64,000 nucleotides of DNA from Lineus longissimus (Eukaryota; Nemertea; Pilidiophora; Heteronemertea; Lineidae): NCBI RefSeq assembly GCF_910592395.1, contig NC_088316.1, positions 1,240,001 to 1,304,000 on the forward strand, in the 5' to 3' direction. The notes under the pieces are model-generated. The model did no database searches. It was not told where the DNA came from and saw only the letters and a program-made list of their open reading frames with translations. The position numbers and the translations under genes were made by a program. This document shows positions 1 through 13,605 of the stretch, piece after piece. Every line of letters begins with the position of its first letter. Position 1 is the stretch's first letter.

Positions 1-3000
1 GCAAATGTATCGAAGGTCTTGCCGTTCTGACCGGTGCACCTTGCGAGAGTATCCCATTACAAAGTAAGTTGTGACATCTTTCCTTTCGTTGAGAGATTTT
101 GTTTGCTTTTGTTTACTTTTTGTCATGAAAAGAATGGTAGCAAATGCTAAAAAAGTTTAAAAAGTTCATTAAATATCTAAGATTTAGCATTTCAAGGTTA
201 TTTGAATAATGAACATGCTCAAATCTCACCTGTCTTAAAGAATAATTGATAACAATTGTCATTTCCTTTTCCACAGCAGGTAGCAAGGACCGTCGGGATG
301 AACCAGTAGATGCTGATTTAGTCTGGGCACAGCTACTTAGTTCTCATGAATCGGGGTAAGTAGGAAAGTCACTCGAGATTATCTATATTTTTAGAATCAG
401 GATACAATGTGCATCTATATGGGTAATGAGTGTGGCCCCAGTGAAGTTCTCACAAGGCAGGAAGACTGCTGGGCCCCAAGCAAAGGGTCTACCCGGGCGA
501 CTGAAGGGAAGACTACTGGGCCCCAAGCAAAGGGTCTACCCGGGCGACTGAAGGGAAGACTGCTGGGCCCCAAGCAAAGGGTCTACCCCAGGCGACTGAA
601 GGCACCACTGCTCTGGAGTAACCTAGGAGAATTGTGCGGATGATGAACCAAAAACATAAAGTCCCCCCCAAGGATGCTACACTTGCTTCAGTGGAACGCC
701 AAGGGGTCTGCGCTAAGAAGGTAGCCCCAATGGGGAGGGACTCCAGAAAGAAAATATTGTCTTCTGACAATTTGTTCCTGCATTTCTATACTTAAAATAT
801 TCGTCAACCAGTTCTTTTTTTTGCAGATATTTAATGGGTACGTCGTGCGGTGCTGGTAACATGAAGACAGAAGACGATGTATATGAGACAGTAGGCCTCC
901 GACCACGCCACGCTTACTCCATCCTTGATGTGAAGTGTATCTGTGGAAACAGGTATGTATAACCTCCATAGCGGACACCTCTATTATAGACACTAGTTTT
1001 GGTCCCAAACTGGTTCTCTCCATTCAATTTGACCTCTCTAGGACACTTCCCTATTAAGTACAGCAGTACAGAACTAAGTATACGTTAACCCATGCAGGCC
1101 TGGCTGCTATTGCATGGAAGACCAGTATTTTGACCAAATAGACCATGAGGCTTCTTTGGGAGCACTTTGTTAAACTCGTCCTGTTTCTGTTGCAGATTAC
1201 TGAGGTTGCGTAACCCATGGGGGAAGTTCTCGTGGAAGGGCGACTGGTCGGACACATCACGGAAGTGGGATGATGTCCCACCAGATGTGCGGAGCCAACT
1301 AATGGTACATGGAGCAAACGAGGGGGTGTTCTGGATGTCGCTTGGTGATATGTTGAAGTATGTAGAGCGTTGATTTCATACAAAATAGTGTTAGAAAGTT
1401 ACACCTTTGGTTTCATTTCTTCATGAAATCGAACAGGTGACCAGAGGTGGCAAAGATTGGATCTTCTTGCCCTGGGATAGGCCCCAGGTACATTAAATCT
1501 CAGTTTTATGTCTCATTTATTTGGCCTTACTTTTATCATAACCGTGATGTTTGCATTATAAGCATGAACCACCCCTTATGCTTTTATTTCATTAAGATTA
1601 TGTTGTCAAGATGATTTTAAACGCTAATTGACAAAGTAAGAAGTTTTCATCGTCCATCTTTTCCAGTTATTTTGACAGTATTGACATCTGTAAAGTTCGC
1701 CCCGGTTGGCAGGAGGTTCGACTAGATGGCGCTTTCCCTACGAATGGACAGGGCCCAGTGAGGGCGGCAGCCTTGACCATATTTGAGAACACGCAGGTTG
1801 ATTTTAGCCTCTACCAGAGTGGGGACAGGTAAGGAATGTTTAGCTAAATCCCATGAATTTGATATGTTATTTTATAACATGCTTTATATTCATGCAATAG
1901 ATGATGAGTTTATGGCAAAAATGATTCTCTTACTGCAAAGGTGTGTACAGATATCTCTATCGGAACCTTTGACCAATGAACCAGAGGAAAATGACTCAGG
2001 TCTTCTCCTTAAGCCACTATTATCACTTATAAATCTGTTGTCAGAAACAAAACATGGTGATCACGTGCCTTTTTTTTCCAGGGGAAAAGACGGTCAGAAA
2101 CGTGGTATCATGGATCTGTGCATCCTGATCTTCCACGCACCAAGATCGTCTGCGGTTGGTGTCGGATCACTTGTATGTAACAGTAAGAGAGTCTTGAAGA
2201 AGTTTGTGACCTGTAACGCCATCTTGGAGCGTGGAGAATATCTTGTCGTATGCACGGCATTCAACCAGTGGACTCCAAGTAAGGTGCTAGCTAATCTCTG
2301 ACATGCCAACCTAGGTGGTGCTTTCCAATTAATTAGAAAACCAGGGGAGTCTGTTTCAATTGTCTATGCGGCTTCTATCAATGACGAAGCTTATTTTGGA
2401 TTAAAATGTGTGCCTGGTGACCACGGTCTCTGGGGTTTTTGCCCTCGGTTAATTATATCTCTTAAAAACAGCGGAAATTGCAGATAATTTTGTTCAAAAT
2501 TGAACACAAAGGTGTTTTTCAGGGATCCAGGGAGTGGAAATGGTGCATTTTCGCAAATACGCTTTCCAAACAAAACTGCCTCTGTTCCATTTTTGGGGAG
2601 TTTGGAAGATTGTGGTATTGATGCATATTATTTATATTCTAGTGGTGCCGCTGGATGGTTTCCCGAAGTACGTCCTGGCACTACACAGCTCGAAAAAGAT
2701 CATGGTCGAGCAGAAGTTATGTCCGGAACACACGCTAGCAGACGCTGTGATACGATTGGCTGCTGCCAAGGGAAGGCCACATGAGGTGAGAGCATGTACA
2801 TACTAGGATGGTTGTGTGAAAAGAATAATGAAAATAATCAGATTCAAAGTGCAGGCTCCACTGGAGTTCACATGTTTTTAAGGGTCAGACGTAAATCAAG
2901 GGACGAACATGCTTGTTCTTTATGATGTGAAAATGCAAAGTGAAACATGAATCAAATACCCGGAGTTAGCCTAATGCACATGCCATCTTTTTCAGGGGCG

Positions 3001-3670
3001 CGAAGGAATGACGACATACTATTTATCACAAGGTTGGTCTGGTATCATTGTCGTGGTCGAGAACCGCCACCCTAACTATTACATCCAGGTGCAATGTGAC
3101 TGCACGGAGAGTCATAATTTGGTGTCGACAAGAGGCAGTTATAAGACGGCTGACAGTGTACCGCCTCTTCACAGGTAAGACTTTATCCGCTTTCACATAA
3201 TCAGGTCCAGCAGATACTCGGCATTCCGAGTTTTACAAAATGGCTGCCGATACTCAAAAACTCGAGGATGCCATACTATTGTTGGCTTTAGTTGGAATTG
3301 CGTATTTTTGTAATCAAACAACATCCTTCTCAACTTACAGTCCTCTTTTTAATGCGGTCTTTTGTTTGGCATGAATTAGGCATTCGATATGAGTAACCTC
3401 AGTCTTACATCTCATTCAGAGGAAGAAGCAATGTATGTTGGGCGTCTTGCTCAAGGACACAATTCACAAAAACTCATCTTTTCTTTCAGTCAAATCCTAA
3501 TTGCATTATCGCATTTAGAGGCGAGTGAAGGTTACACGGTCTCGCATCGGTTGCTGCACAGGATGTCGCAATATCAGGACCTTGGCGAATGGAGTAGTTC
3601 TCAGGATTGCCACAACGTGCCAAGACTATCGCCTGACGTCTATGGTCTTCATCAACCCCGTCCATTATAA
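1..3670 (+). CDS. CAPN15: Calpain-15 (small optic lobes homolog), 3' part, 9 exons
   Basis: Partial gene; the 5' exons, including the catalytic Cys, lie left of the window. Exons: 1-63, 280-355, 827-952, 1196-1357, 1667-1828, 2082-2278, 2643-2785, 2996-3174 and 3490-3670 (TAA). All have GT-AG borders and matching phases, giving 428 residues. The protein begins inside the CysPc protease domain. The catalytic His lies in [13 protein letters not shown] (exon 3) and the catalytic Asn in [12 protein letters not shown] (exon 4). The C2-like and SOH-type C-terminal region follows, with [26 protein letters not shown] and the terminal GLHQPRPL, all typical of calpain-15 rather than classical calpains. 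The family is an intracellular cysteine protease without EF-hands. The short 2643-2785 exon is fixed by phase (a|tg). Assignment rests on remembered vertebrate CAPN15 similarity and is strong. Confidence 0.93.
461..605. repeat. 47-bp minisatellite, three copies, in a CAPN15 intron
   Basis: Three nearly identical head-to-tail 47-bp units start at 461, 508 and 555, each carrying GGGCCCCAAGCAAAGGGTCT. The third diverges after its first 35 bases. The array is in the intron between the exons ending at 355 and starting at 827. A short ORF through it is only a by-product of the repeat. Confidence 0.9.
971..1060. repeat. Dispersed repeat copy (GGACACCTCTATTA family)
   Basis: The segment with GCGGACACCTCTATTATAGA and then a TTTTGGTCCCAAA block recurs with changes at 27688-27805, 46595-46750 and 51612-51700. 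It is a dispersed interspersed repeat of unknown class, here in a CAPN15 intron. Confidence 0.6.
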
Positions 3671-4790
3671 AAGAAAGCAGACGATATCAGTGATGTTATT
3701 TAAAGACATCATGGACTGTTGTCCTTGTGCTACCTCTGACTGTGCCATCCACTGGCATCCATTCAATACTTCTTTCAAGCTATGCCAGCTGTTGTTACTA
3801 TCCTACAAACTTTTGATGTGTCACAGTCTAGTCAGCATGATGAGGATGATCCACCAAACGTGTCGGGAATAAATGTTGTGACATCATGGTGGCCGAAGAA
3901 ACCTGTTTGTGACTGTATCGGGAAGCCATTGGATTGCCCGCCTAACTATATTTTGTTGATGGCCATCATAAAATATATATTTGTTTGGAGGACTTGTCCT
4001 TCCGCAAATTTTTCTGATGGTCTTTCTGTGACGAAGTTTTTCATTGTGTTTATGACGATGAATGGTGGGAATTCATGAATAGAACTTGTGATCGTAAGCT
4101 GAGGCTTTATGTTGCTTTCTCTGCAAGTTTATCTGAATGTTGAGGAAAGTGGTCAACCTTCATTTGTGTGGACTTCTCATATCTTTTTATTTTATGTCTC
4201 TGATTGATATAGATATCACGTTGTTTTAAGTACTTCTGAATCAAAACTAGTGATTTGGTAATCCGAGTGTTGTCTCCTCGTAAATATGGTGCGTCAGTTT
4301 GCAACATGGCATTCTGCATCTCTGTCCAATTTGTAACATTGGTGTATACTTGATCAAGGTGTAAGGGAACTTTGATTTGCAAAAGAAGGTCATAATATGT
4401 ATAGATGCCTTTGCTTATTCATAATGCAGCTATTGATATTTACGTATGGAAGTTATTTTTGTGTAAGCTTTTGATTGTTTAAGCAACAATCAACAATGTA
4501 TTGGACCTTATCTCCTTTTATACCCTAGAATGGGAGTCGAGAATTGGACTCCAACCTATGAACTTTTCTTCCGTCTGTAGTCAGGAAGATTCCTCCTCCT
4601 TACTATGTGAAAGGCGGCTACTTAGTAATTGGTTGTGGTCTCTACGGGGTGGATGATAAGTACCCTCCAACTCCGGGTAATATCTAGGGCACCAAGGAAT
4701 TTCTGGATCACAAGACGTGAGAGTTAGATCTGTCGTTCAGTTGATTTTCTCACTTGGTTGTTTGAATAAAATATATATCTTAACATTACC
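3671..4790 (+). other. CAPN15: CAPN15 3' untranslated region
   Basis: About 1.1 kb between the CAPN15 stop and a canonical poly(A) signal. No convincing coding potential was seen on either strand. It ends close to the LIAS 3' end, so the two genes are convergent and only about 300 bp apart. Confidence 0.6.
4765..4770 (+). terminator. Poly(A) signal AATAAA of CAPN15
   Basis: First canonical AATAAA well downstream of the CAPN15 stop, followed by AT-rich sequence and a T-rich stretch. Cleavage about 20 bases later is inferred. Confidence 0.55.
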
Positions 4791-5090
4791 TTGGTCTTTG
4801 TTAATTACTTAAAATATGGAAAGGTATTTCAGACAGCGATCCGTCTTCTGTGCGATTGATGCATGGACTTGCGGTTCAGCCTTTGCACGTTTGTCCTCAA
4901 TCTGCTCAAACGAGCGATATTTGTCTCTGGGACATTTGATCATAATCACTGCGATGTGCAAGAGAGTCTGGCTTTGATCCTGATAGCTGCTTGCTGTGAT
5001 CACCGATAGTGACCAAGGCACTGTCAGTCCCAAGGGTGTCCTTGATACAGAAGTTCTACCTTACCACATCAACAAACAGCAAAACTTTTT

Positions 5091-5096
5091 TTTATT
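5091..5096 (-). terminator. Candidate poly(A) signal of LIAS
   Basis: TTTATT on the plus strand reads AATAAA on the minus strand, about 850 bases past the LIAS stop. The 5.1-5.9 kb segment between holds no ORF that looks real. A motif around GGAGCACAAAAAGCACATTAGG occurs twice (near 5170 and 5860), a small internal repeat. Confidence 0.4.
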
Positions 5097-5946
5097 CTTT
5101 CAATTCTTTTATTGATTTTCGTGTATTATACAGTGTAAAAATAAAATTAACAATCCAAATGTTCTTTATCCAGGAGCAGCACAAATAAAGCACATTAGGA
5201 TCACATCTCCTAAACACTATCAATGAAAGCCCCACTATATTAAGTATATTCATATTATGAACACACCTCCTAAATTGTACCAATTGAAGCCCCAAAGTAT
5301 TAAATTTCAAGACATAGGATACATTGTTTCTCTGAATAAATAATTAGGTCGGGGTCAAGGTTATAGAAACAACAGAACACTGATCAACACAATTATAGTC
5401 AACCCACACAACTGCCCTTTTTATAATTTAAACTGCAGAAAATTACTGCCAAGTTGGCTGATGTGGTAACCCCTCTTTTGTACAGACAGACAACAGTGAC
5501 ATGAACAACCAATCTGTCTCCACCTGCCAAGCTCAGAGTGACATGTGCCTGGTATTGCTGTGACAGCCATCACAAGTGTCTTTGAGATCTGTGGTCGATT
5601 ACCCTGTAACCATGGGCTTACTGACAGCCATATCCATCGTGCTTTCCTCTGACCCAGCTTGGCGTTTTTCCGCAAGATTTTTCAGGAAGAATTCACCTGG
5701 AAAAATGATGTGGACTATTAGCACCCAATAACTGCCACTTGACAAAAAAAGTCATGACCAAAAAAGTCATGACTGAAATGATGACTACAATGATACCAAA
5801 TACAATCTAATACGGTGGTCTCAATGCAACAAACAAGATGCAAGCTTCATAATCCAGGAGGAGCACAAAAAGCACATTAGGAATGGTTACAGAAAATAGT
5901 AAAGGAGCAAATAAGAGAAGTTCCCTCAAAAGAGAGGTGTCTCCAC

Positions 5947-8900
5947 CTAAGCAAGCTCCACTCTATTTTCTTTGAGGAGATTTTTTGATGAAGCGTTAAT
6001 GATCCTACCTGCTTTATATGAAGATCTGACTAGCGCACCACTTGCTGTATAAGCAAAACCCAACTTCTCACCGACTTTCTCCCAATGGTCAAATTTCTCT
6101 GGCGTGACGTACTCATGGACTTTCAGGTGTCGCTTGGTCGGCTGCATGTACTGGCCGAGTGTCAGGCAATCAACATCTATTGCACGGAGATCTGGGAGGT
6201 AAAATGGAAGCATTTTCATAAAGTTTCTTCAAATAACTTCAGTGTTTGGGACAAGTAGTTTCAGGTAAAAGTCTACGATGTATGAAATAGTTTGGTACCG
6301 AAAATTACCCTCGTTATCAGGTTGACATGATCAGTATCAGAGTATTACCACCCAATAGATAAAAAACTATTATAAAGAACGAATTTGGTGGCACCTATGT
6401 AATGTAAGCGCTTTAACAAGGATGCTTCTGTCGGTAATTATTTTGTCATTTTCGTAGAGTAGCTCGATGAATTCAATCTTGTCACAAACTGTCACACTTT
6501 TTGCATGAGAACTGGGGTTTTCTGCTCAACTTGGACACATTCTAAAAATTACCCCTATAGTTTAAATTCTAAGCTGAATGATTTGGAATTCTTACCTTCC
6601 ATTGTTCTCATGACCTCGTCATCAGTCTCGCCCAAGCCAAGCATAATAGACGTCTTGGTAATTAAACTTGGCTTGTATTTCTTGACATGCTCGAGCACAG
6701 AGAGAGATTGTGTGTAATTGGCTCGCGGATCTCGAACCAATCTGAAAGAGAATAAAAATATTAGATTGAAGAAATCTGCTAATTGCAGTTGGGGACGATA
6801 GGTAGAGATTTGGAGTGTGGCTAAGTATTACACAGTGACCAAGAGCTTGAAACCAACTAACAACTAAATTCAATAAACATCAACTCACGCTTGTAATTCT
6901 CTGACTGTTTCGACATTGTGAGCATAAACATCGAGGCCAGCGTCGGCAACGGTCTCAACTTGCTTCAAATCTCCACGAAAGTCCGGCGTTAAACACTCCA
7001 CACGTATTCTGGGGTCCCTTGTCTTAATCTGGCGAACCGTTTCTGCGAAATGTCGAGCTCCACCATCTGGGAGATCTGAAAATAGAAATGAATATGGGGA
7101 AATCATCAACCGGTGAAAAATTTAAAGTTAGATGTTAACAGGCTTATATCAACTACATTGGTCTGAAATCAGGAAATCAAAAACCTACCGAACAACTTGA
7201 AATCAACCAAGTTAGAAACGCTCTTTGTCAGAACCATGGTCGGAGAAGATAAAAGCACAAAAGCACAAATGTGACTAAGTCCGCAGAAATGAATATTACA
7301 AAATGAACTAAAACTGAGGTGTGTCAACGTTGGCAATCAGCAAGTTTCTGATGCAACAGGATTGAGATTGTGTTCTTATAAAGGCGTTGCCAGGATCAAC
7401 CACCAAGGATTTCCTGATTGGAGTCAGCGACCTAACACTAATCTCGTATATCTGATTGGCTTCCAGGGTGAAGGATAATCCACCAATGCCAAGAAACTGA
7501 GCACAATTTTTCTCCACGAACGTGTTTGTTCTGATTAGCTTGTGTTTCTCTTTGTTTCCCCGGGTGCCACTGGAGGTTATTGGCCTTTCCTGAACGCGTT
7601 TCTTGAGCTTCTGGTCCTGGAGATAATGCTGTTATGACTGATGTGGCATCAAGCCAGCAGAAGTACCATTGTTGACATCTCAATCTTGTTAAAGAGATGT
7701 CAGGTCATTTGCCTTTTGAAAGAAATCAGAACACTCTGCACCATTTCAGCTCAGTTGATTCTACCATTTAAGTTCTCTTGCCATGATTGAAGATGACCTC
7801 TGTTAGTTCGGTGACCGCCACAGTAGCAACCAGAGGTGAAAGAGTTCACAAGAACTGGAAGAAAGCTAGTATTTACCATCTCTGTCAACTGACGTCAACA
7901 CCACGTAATCAAGACCCCAAGCAGCTATGGCCGTTGCTGTGTTGACAGGCTCATTCGGATCGGGAGGAGGTGGTTTCCGTGATGTCTTTACTGAGCAAAA
8001 TCGACATCCTCTTGTGCATTGATCGCCAAGGACCTGAAGAAATGAACGTAAATCATACATACATTTAACTGATTTAGAGGAATGGAAAGGGGAGATCCTT
8101 AATAAGAAGCAGTTGCAGATTCTTCAGATGGAGCTGTTGCAGGAATACGTTCATTGAAGGACACTTAGGGACCAGCTCAAATACCTTGAAGCGCCAAAAT
8201 ATGACATTTTGTGATCTAGGGGGGCCGGGTTAGGGGTTTCAACCAGTCATTTCGTCTCTACTTTTAAGCTACAACTGGAAAAAGTTGCAACTATACATAC
8301 ATAGATTCGCTGAGAATTCTACAGCATTTGATCCGCAGAGATTTAAATCGCTCATCTGCGGGCGCTTTAGGGCATCTGTCATACTCACCATAATAGTAGC
8401 AGTAGCTGTCTGATTTTCACCTCCTCCCCAACATTCTCCAATGTTTGGACATCTTGCCTCCTCACATACCTGAAATAAACACCCAGTCATCTTAGCCTTT
8501 AAAGTTTGAGTCGATTTTGAGAAAACTTACTCTTTACTAAAGCCATCGCAGGTCAACTTCCCCGGCGAGCCTGGTGGCCATTTATACACCTGGGTGGATG
8601 GAGAGAACCAAATAGGGTTAAGTGTCTAGCTCAAGGAGACAAAGACGAAACAACGGTGCAGAATGTTACCTCCTTGGAACACAAGTATTGTCATTACCGT
8701 GTTTAGCTTTAACTTCCGCAAGGAGTTTTTTACTTTGGTGTAATTCTTCCCAGCTGGTATCTCTGTCTTCAGCCAAGGGGGAAGACGCAGCCTGAAATGA
8801 TTGTAAGCAAAGTTACAGTGTTGTTACTCAAACATGTATCTAACAATGAAGAATGGGGGAATACGGTGAACCTGGTAACATTCACGGCCATTTTATTTGG

Positions 8901-9517
8901 CAGTTTTGTGAAGACACAGTCCGAGTCACTACTAGGCCAATGGCAATAAACCAAATTGGTTCCAAACTGCAGGGGCATGGAAAAGCGGTCATCCCTCCTT
9001 GGAGGCAGAATACTACCTGGAGAAAAACACCTCCCAGTGCAGAGTGAACACTCAGAGAAGACCAAATGGCAAAAATAAGTGTTTAGGCCTACCTCTCACC
9101 CTTTTTCCTAATCAAGTTCCCCGAGTAGCTCAGACTTGGCGAGGCATCGCCGGATATGAAATCTCCTAGGTCTGGTCCATTGGCAATTTTGTCTTTCTTC
9201 TCTTTAGAAAGTGTGGCATAGCCTCCAACACAGACAACTGCTCCACTTTGCTAGATCAGATAAAAGTAAATGTTGTTTGATATAAAAAAGTTTGAAAAAA
9301 TGGCTTCATTCTGGCAGATTATTCAATATTATTGTAAATTTTGCGAGACTCAAAGCGCAACATCGACTCAACAAATCATCTGTTTGAAAGAGTAACCAAC
9401 AAGATAACTTACTGTAATAAATTTATCTACGATCGTACTTATGAAAGGTTGACAAAGAGAATATTTCTGATGTAAATTCAGAAGATTGTAGCTTCTGCCA
9501 GCCATGTTAAACGCCAT
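5947..9517 (-). CDS. LIAS: Lipoyl synthase, mitochondrial, 8 exons, complete
   Basis: Radical SAM enzyme that inserts two sulfurs into octanoylated lipoyl domains in mitochondria. Minus-strand exons in coding order: 9413-9517, 9093-9250, 8698-8791, 8389-8469, 7877-8033, 6889-7075, 6596-6741 and 5947-6191. Together 1,173 nt, 390 aa; phases match throughout. The auxiliary [4Fe-4S] motif C-x4-C-x5-C is in [14 protein letters not shown]. The radical SAM C-x3-C-x2-C is in [58 protein letters not shown] and the terminal RSSYKAG are hallmark blocks. The first exon starts [10 protein letters not shown] and is hydrophobic/basic, fitting a mitochondrial presequence. That start is the first in-frame ATG before a phase-0 donor and is less certain than the core. 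Confidence 0.95.
8560..8660 (-). mobile_element. SINE fragment in a LIAS intron, reverse orientation
   Basis: The stretch around CCATTTATACACCTGGGTGG is the reverse complement of part of the tRNA-related SINE at 31868-32180. It lies between LIAS exons 8389-8469 and 8698-8791. Only tens of bases match, so it is a fragment. Confidence 0.5.
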
Positions 9518-10879
9518 GGTGAAAGTGTCCGCTCCGTGACCTTTTCGCCCCCAGTCGTTTCGCTCCATATCGAAGTCGTTTTGCTCCCTGGGACTTTTTG
9601 TTGGGGATGGTACAATGAATTATTGTTTTATAATGTGGCTTGAATTTACACCATGCTCACCATGGTAAAACCAAGTCACCATGGTGAAATACTAAATAGA
9701 GACATATTTTCCTAAGGATTGGCACGGGTTATCATGTAAAAACACTCGATCACAAAAATTAGATATAGAGATCAATGCCTTTTATTCAACTTCAAGCATT
9801 TTGTCATTCTTGATTGTTGAGGATTACTAGTACATGTACGGTTAAATACTAATTCCCGGCCTACCCCGACCTTTACCGACTTGCGGAAAATGCTGCCAAA
9901 ATATAGTGTTTTTATCATCAGAATATCTATATTTGTACTGTTTACATACAGCACGTCTGTTCAAGACTTTTGAACGATGCTAAGTTGAGCAAATCTTGGG
10001 AATTTTGGGACTTATGTAAGATTTGTTTTCTCCATCAAACCCTAGACTGAAGAATTAACACCTTGTGTTTAACCTGCTTTCATTTCGCAGTCAATTCATT
10101 AGTTACCAACATATGCCTTAGAGGGGGCAGAATGGCACTGTTTAGACAAGAAGCCTCTCCAACAGCCCCAGAAATATTGGACAGAACGGCACTGTACTGG
10201 GTCACAGTAATAAATATTGCCATAAAGACATATGATATTGTTCTGGGACTTATGTAAGATTAGTTCTCTCCGCCAAACCCAAGACTGAAGGATTAAAATC
10301 TTGTGTTTATAGGCTAACAAATGCAAACACTTCCAAGTGAACCCCCTACAAGAGAAGAGTGGCTCTTCTTCTCTCCGACTTTGACACCCTACTGCGAACA
10401 TATCAATAGATCGCACAGTAACACCACATATATGACTTTACTCTGGACAGAGACTGCCTGTGGCATTAGAATGGTATTTCTTCAATATGAATACATAACA
10501 GTAAAGCAGCATCAACAGTTGAGAAGAGAGGACAAACTAGCACATGAGAAAGTTTTTTCTCCAGTATGAATATATTACAGTGAAACATCATCCCCAGTTG
10601 ATCATAGGGCACTAACCAGCTGGCAGCATTAGATTGGCAAGCGATTCTACAAAAAGTGTAACTTTTATATGTCCCCTCATTACATTGGTGATAATTCATC
10701 AAAAATCATTCTCCCTTGTGTGTGTAGATCTGACTTGACTTGATTCTGTCTCCATAGCTTGATTGTGGCACTTTATCTTGGGTCACATCCAGGGACTTCA
10801 CCGTCAGGGTTGTGGCTGTCTTTAAGAGCACAATGTGTTAGTAGCCCCATTCCTGCTCAAGAGACGTCCCAAAAACACA

Positions 10880-11335
10880 GTTGTGACTAGAAGCAGGCGA
10901 CGAATATGAGGACAGACATAGAAAGACATCGAGGAGACGGGTCAAAACATACCACAGCAAGGAGCATCTCGTTCCAAAGTTCCCTGCCACACTGGCTGGC
11001 TCCTTGAGAGATTGGTCATGTGGACAAGCAGGCGACGAAACTGTGGACAGACTCGAGGAGAAAAGTCCCAAGATACCGCCACGAGATCAAGGAGCAACTC
11101 GGTTCTTAGTTCCCTGGCACACTGGCTGGCAGATTGAGAGATTGGTCACGGGGATAACAAGCAGGCGACAATTACGGGGACAGACATAGGTGGACATTGA
11201 GGAGACAAGTCCCAACATACCACCGCAAGATCAAGAAATAGCTGGGATCTTAGCTTCCCGACACACTGGCTGGCTTCTTAGAGATTGGTAATGTGGACAA
11301 GCAGGCGACGAATATGGGGACAGAAAAAGATGGAC
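10880..11335. repeat. Tandem satellite, ~133-140-bp unit, about 3.3 copies
   Basis: The landmark AAGCAGGCGAC occurs at about 10891, 11026, 11159 and 11299. Each unit also contains a CACACTGGCTGGC block and a GAGAGATTGGT block. Units differ by substitutions and small indels. No coding function seen. Confidence 0.85.
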
Positions 11336-13442
11336 CAGGACTGTATATAGCAAGGAATATTGAAACGTCTACAACTGGTGCGAGAGAGCTTGGTTGTGAT
11401 GATTTCTCCATGTCAGGTCCTTGGTTTTGAAAGCCTTGTCGATCCTTTCTGAGATGTCCTGTACATAGCAAAGCGGACTGCATGTCTCAATGATGCGAGA
11501 GGCATCGATTGTGAGGATGTCCACATGTTGAGCCCTTGTTGAACAAGGCACTATGGATATATTTTCTGGACCATACGGCAAAAGATGATGGCAGCTCATG
11601 AGCCTGACGAGATGGGGCTTATTCGGGACTAGACAGTCTAAGACTGCAAGTAGAGAGAAACATCAAACGATTCCAACGGTATGCCAACCAGCAGATCCTT
11701 TTCAGAGACATTCTGTATAGGAAGGCAACAGTATACACTGGAAAACTCGGTTGTGACAATGTATTTTTGTTTCTGGCCATGATCATTTGTAGTCTATACA
11801 AACCTTATTCTGTTATTGCAAGGCGAAGGCGCAGATTTCAATCGCATGTCTTACAATTCTGAAAGAGGTAGGTTGTGAAAATGTCTCCATGTCAGTCATT
11901 TGAGGCAATACTCCTTCTTTTCTGAGACAGTAAGGTTGCGACAGTACCGAACAATTGTGGCCGAGTAAGATTGTTACAATGTCTTCCTCTCTTGTCCTTC
12001 GTTCAATAGGGCTGCGTATTTATATATTTATATATCTTTTCGCCTGGTTTTGATGTAATGACTTTAAAAGATATCATGAAACAATCCCTGAGTAGGCCTA
12101 TGCACCGCACTACCCCGACCCCGCTTGACAACCCCTAGATGCAGATGTTCTTTCTTTGGATGTGCTATAAACAATGGCGCCGTGACGGCTCCTATCCCAT
12201 TTTATGGCTTTTCCCTCCGCTGCCGAAGGAAAGCCGATACGGCTCCTATCCCATTTTATAGCTTTCGTATCTGCAACAACGGAAAGGGAAAATGGACCCG
12301 CCCAATGAGGTTTGGGGGTAGGGGGGTAGGGGTGAATGAACTCTCACAAAACAAAAAAAAACAGGGTCATTGCAGCGTTCTTTGCCAGAGATATTATCAT
12401 CTTTAATTCATAGTCAGTTTCAGGACCCATACGTGGTTTGTAAAGCCAAAAAACGCCATTTTGAGGGTTGGTTTGTGGTCCCAATACCCCGCCAAATTTG
12501 AGGACCATATTTGGTTGTTTCCAACCAACGACATCGCGTCATTGCTATCACGTGACGCCCGCACTCCTGCACGCCGTGGACGCAGACGATATACATTTCG
12601 GAAACTTTTGACATTTCGTGGTTATTTTTGGTCCTCAAAGACAGTTTTTGTCGGGTAAATAACAGAAGTTTTATGTCCGAATTCTTGTTTATGATCTCGT
12701 GTCCATAACAGGCCCATTCATTTTCATTTTAGTCAACTTGTTCCCTATTTTTTCCGTCGGAGAAATTAGCGTGATGTTTTTTTCTCGAAATGCGCAATGC
12801 GCCAATTCGCGTCACATGCTCAGAGCAAAAATCGGCCGCGAAACACCGATCAAATCCTTCATCATCCTTGTGAATTAGCACCAATAATACTTATTTTGAG
12901 GTTCTTTGTGAATTTATACATCTATAGGAACAAATACTGTGAAAAAGTATTCGTACGATATCATATACAAGGGATTTTTGAAAACGGTAACTTCGAACGA
13001 CGGCAAGTTCTTGATATAGATGAATACATTGTTTCGCGCAACAGTGATGATGATTTCATGGTCGTTTTCGGTCATAAATCAGCCTTGTTTGACAGCTCCA
13101 AACTTGATAACTAGTTAATATAACTTGTTGTTCGTCATTGTAAGTCGTTCCTTTTGATTTTCAGGTTGAAATCTGCCGTTTACAACGGTTTTTCGCGAGC
13201 TTATCCCGTGACACGTTTCGTTTTTCTCGTGGCCGTCTTGTGGCTGAAATGGCATCTCGCCTCCTGGAAATCGTAGATCGAATTGGATAAGTAAACTGTT
13301 CAGGAATTAACACACAGAATAACCATTGGTAAGCAGTTAACATTCGTATTTCTATTCTGTTTTTCGTCGATTTTGAGGCGAGAATGTAGGTGTGGCATTT
13401 GAAATTCGCAGCTGAAAACTCTTAAAAAACTTGAATGTCTGT

Positions 13443-13505
13443 GCATCATATGTGCATCATGTGTGCATCATGTGTGCATCATTCAGTGCATTCACTATTC
13501 AGTTC
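13443..13505. repeat. Short degenerate tandem repeat of TGTGCATCA
   Basis: Four to five imperfect copies of TGTGCATCA(T) head to tail, followed by CAGTGCATT repeats. Low-complexity sequence only. Confidence 0.7.
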
Positions 13506-13605
13506 AGTGCATTGTGATGCTCTGTAGCTTATCCCTCCATCCACATTAAAATACTGCCCATCCATGTGGAAATAGACTTGGAAGCCTATATTTCTTATTA
13601 TTTAG

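Noticed and set aside
407-643. 78-codon ORF in the CAPN15 intron
   Set aside because: It is the 47-bp minisatellite read through; no protein family.
12783-12800. NRF-1-like ATGCGCAATGCGCC
   Set aside because: Has an extra base between the half-sites compared with the 12-mer consensus, and no gene start could be attached.
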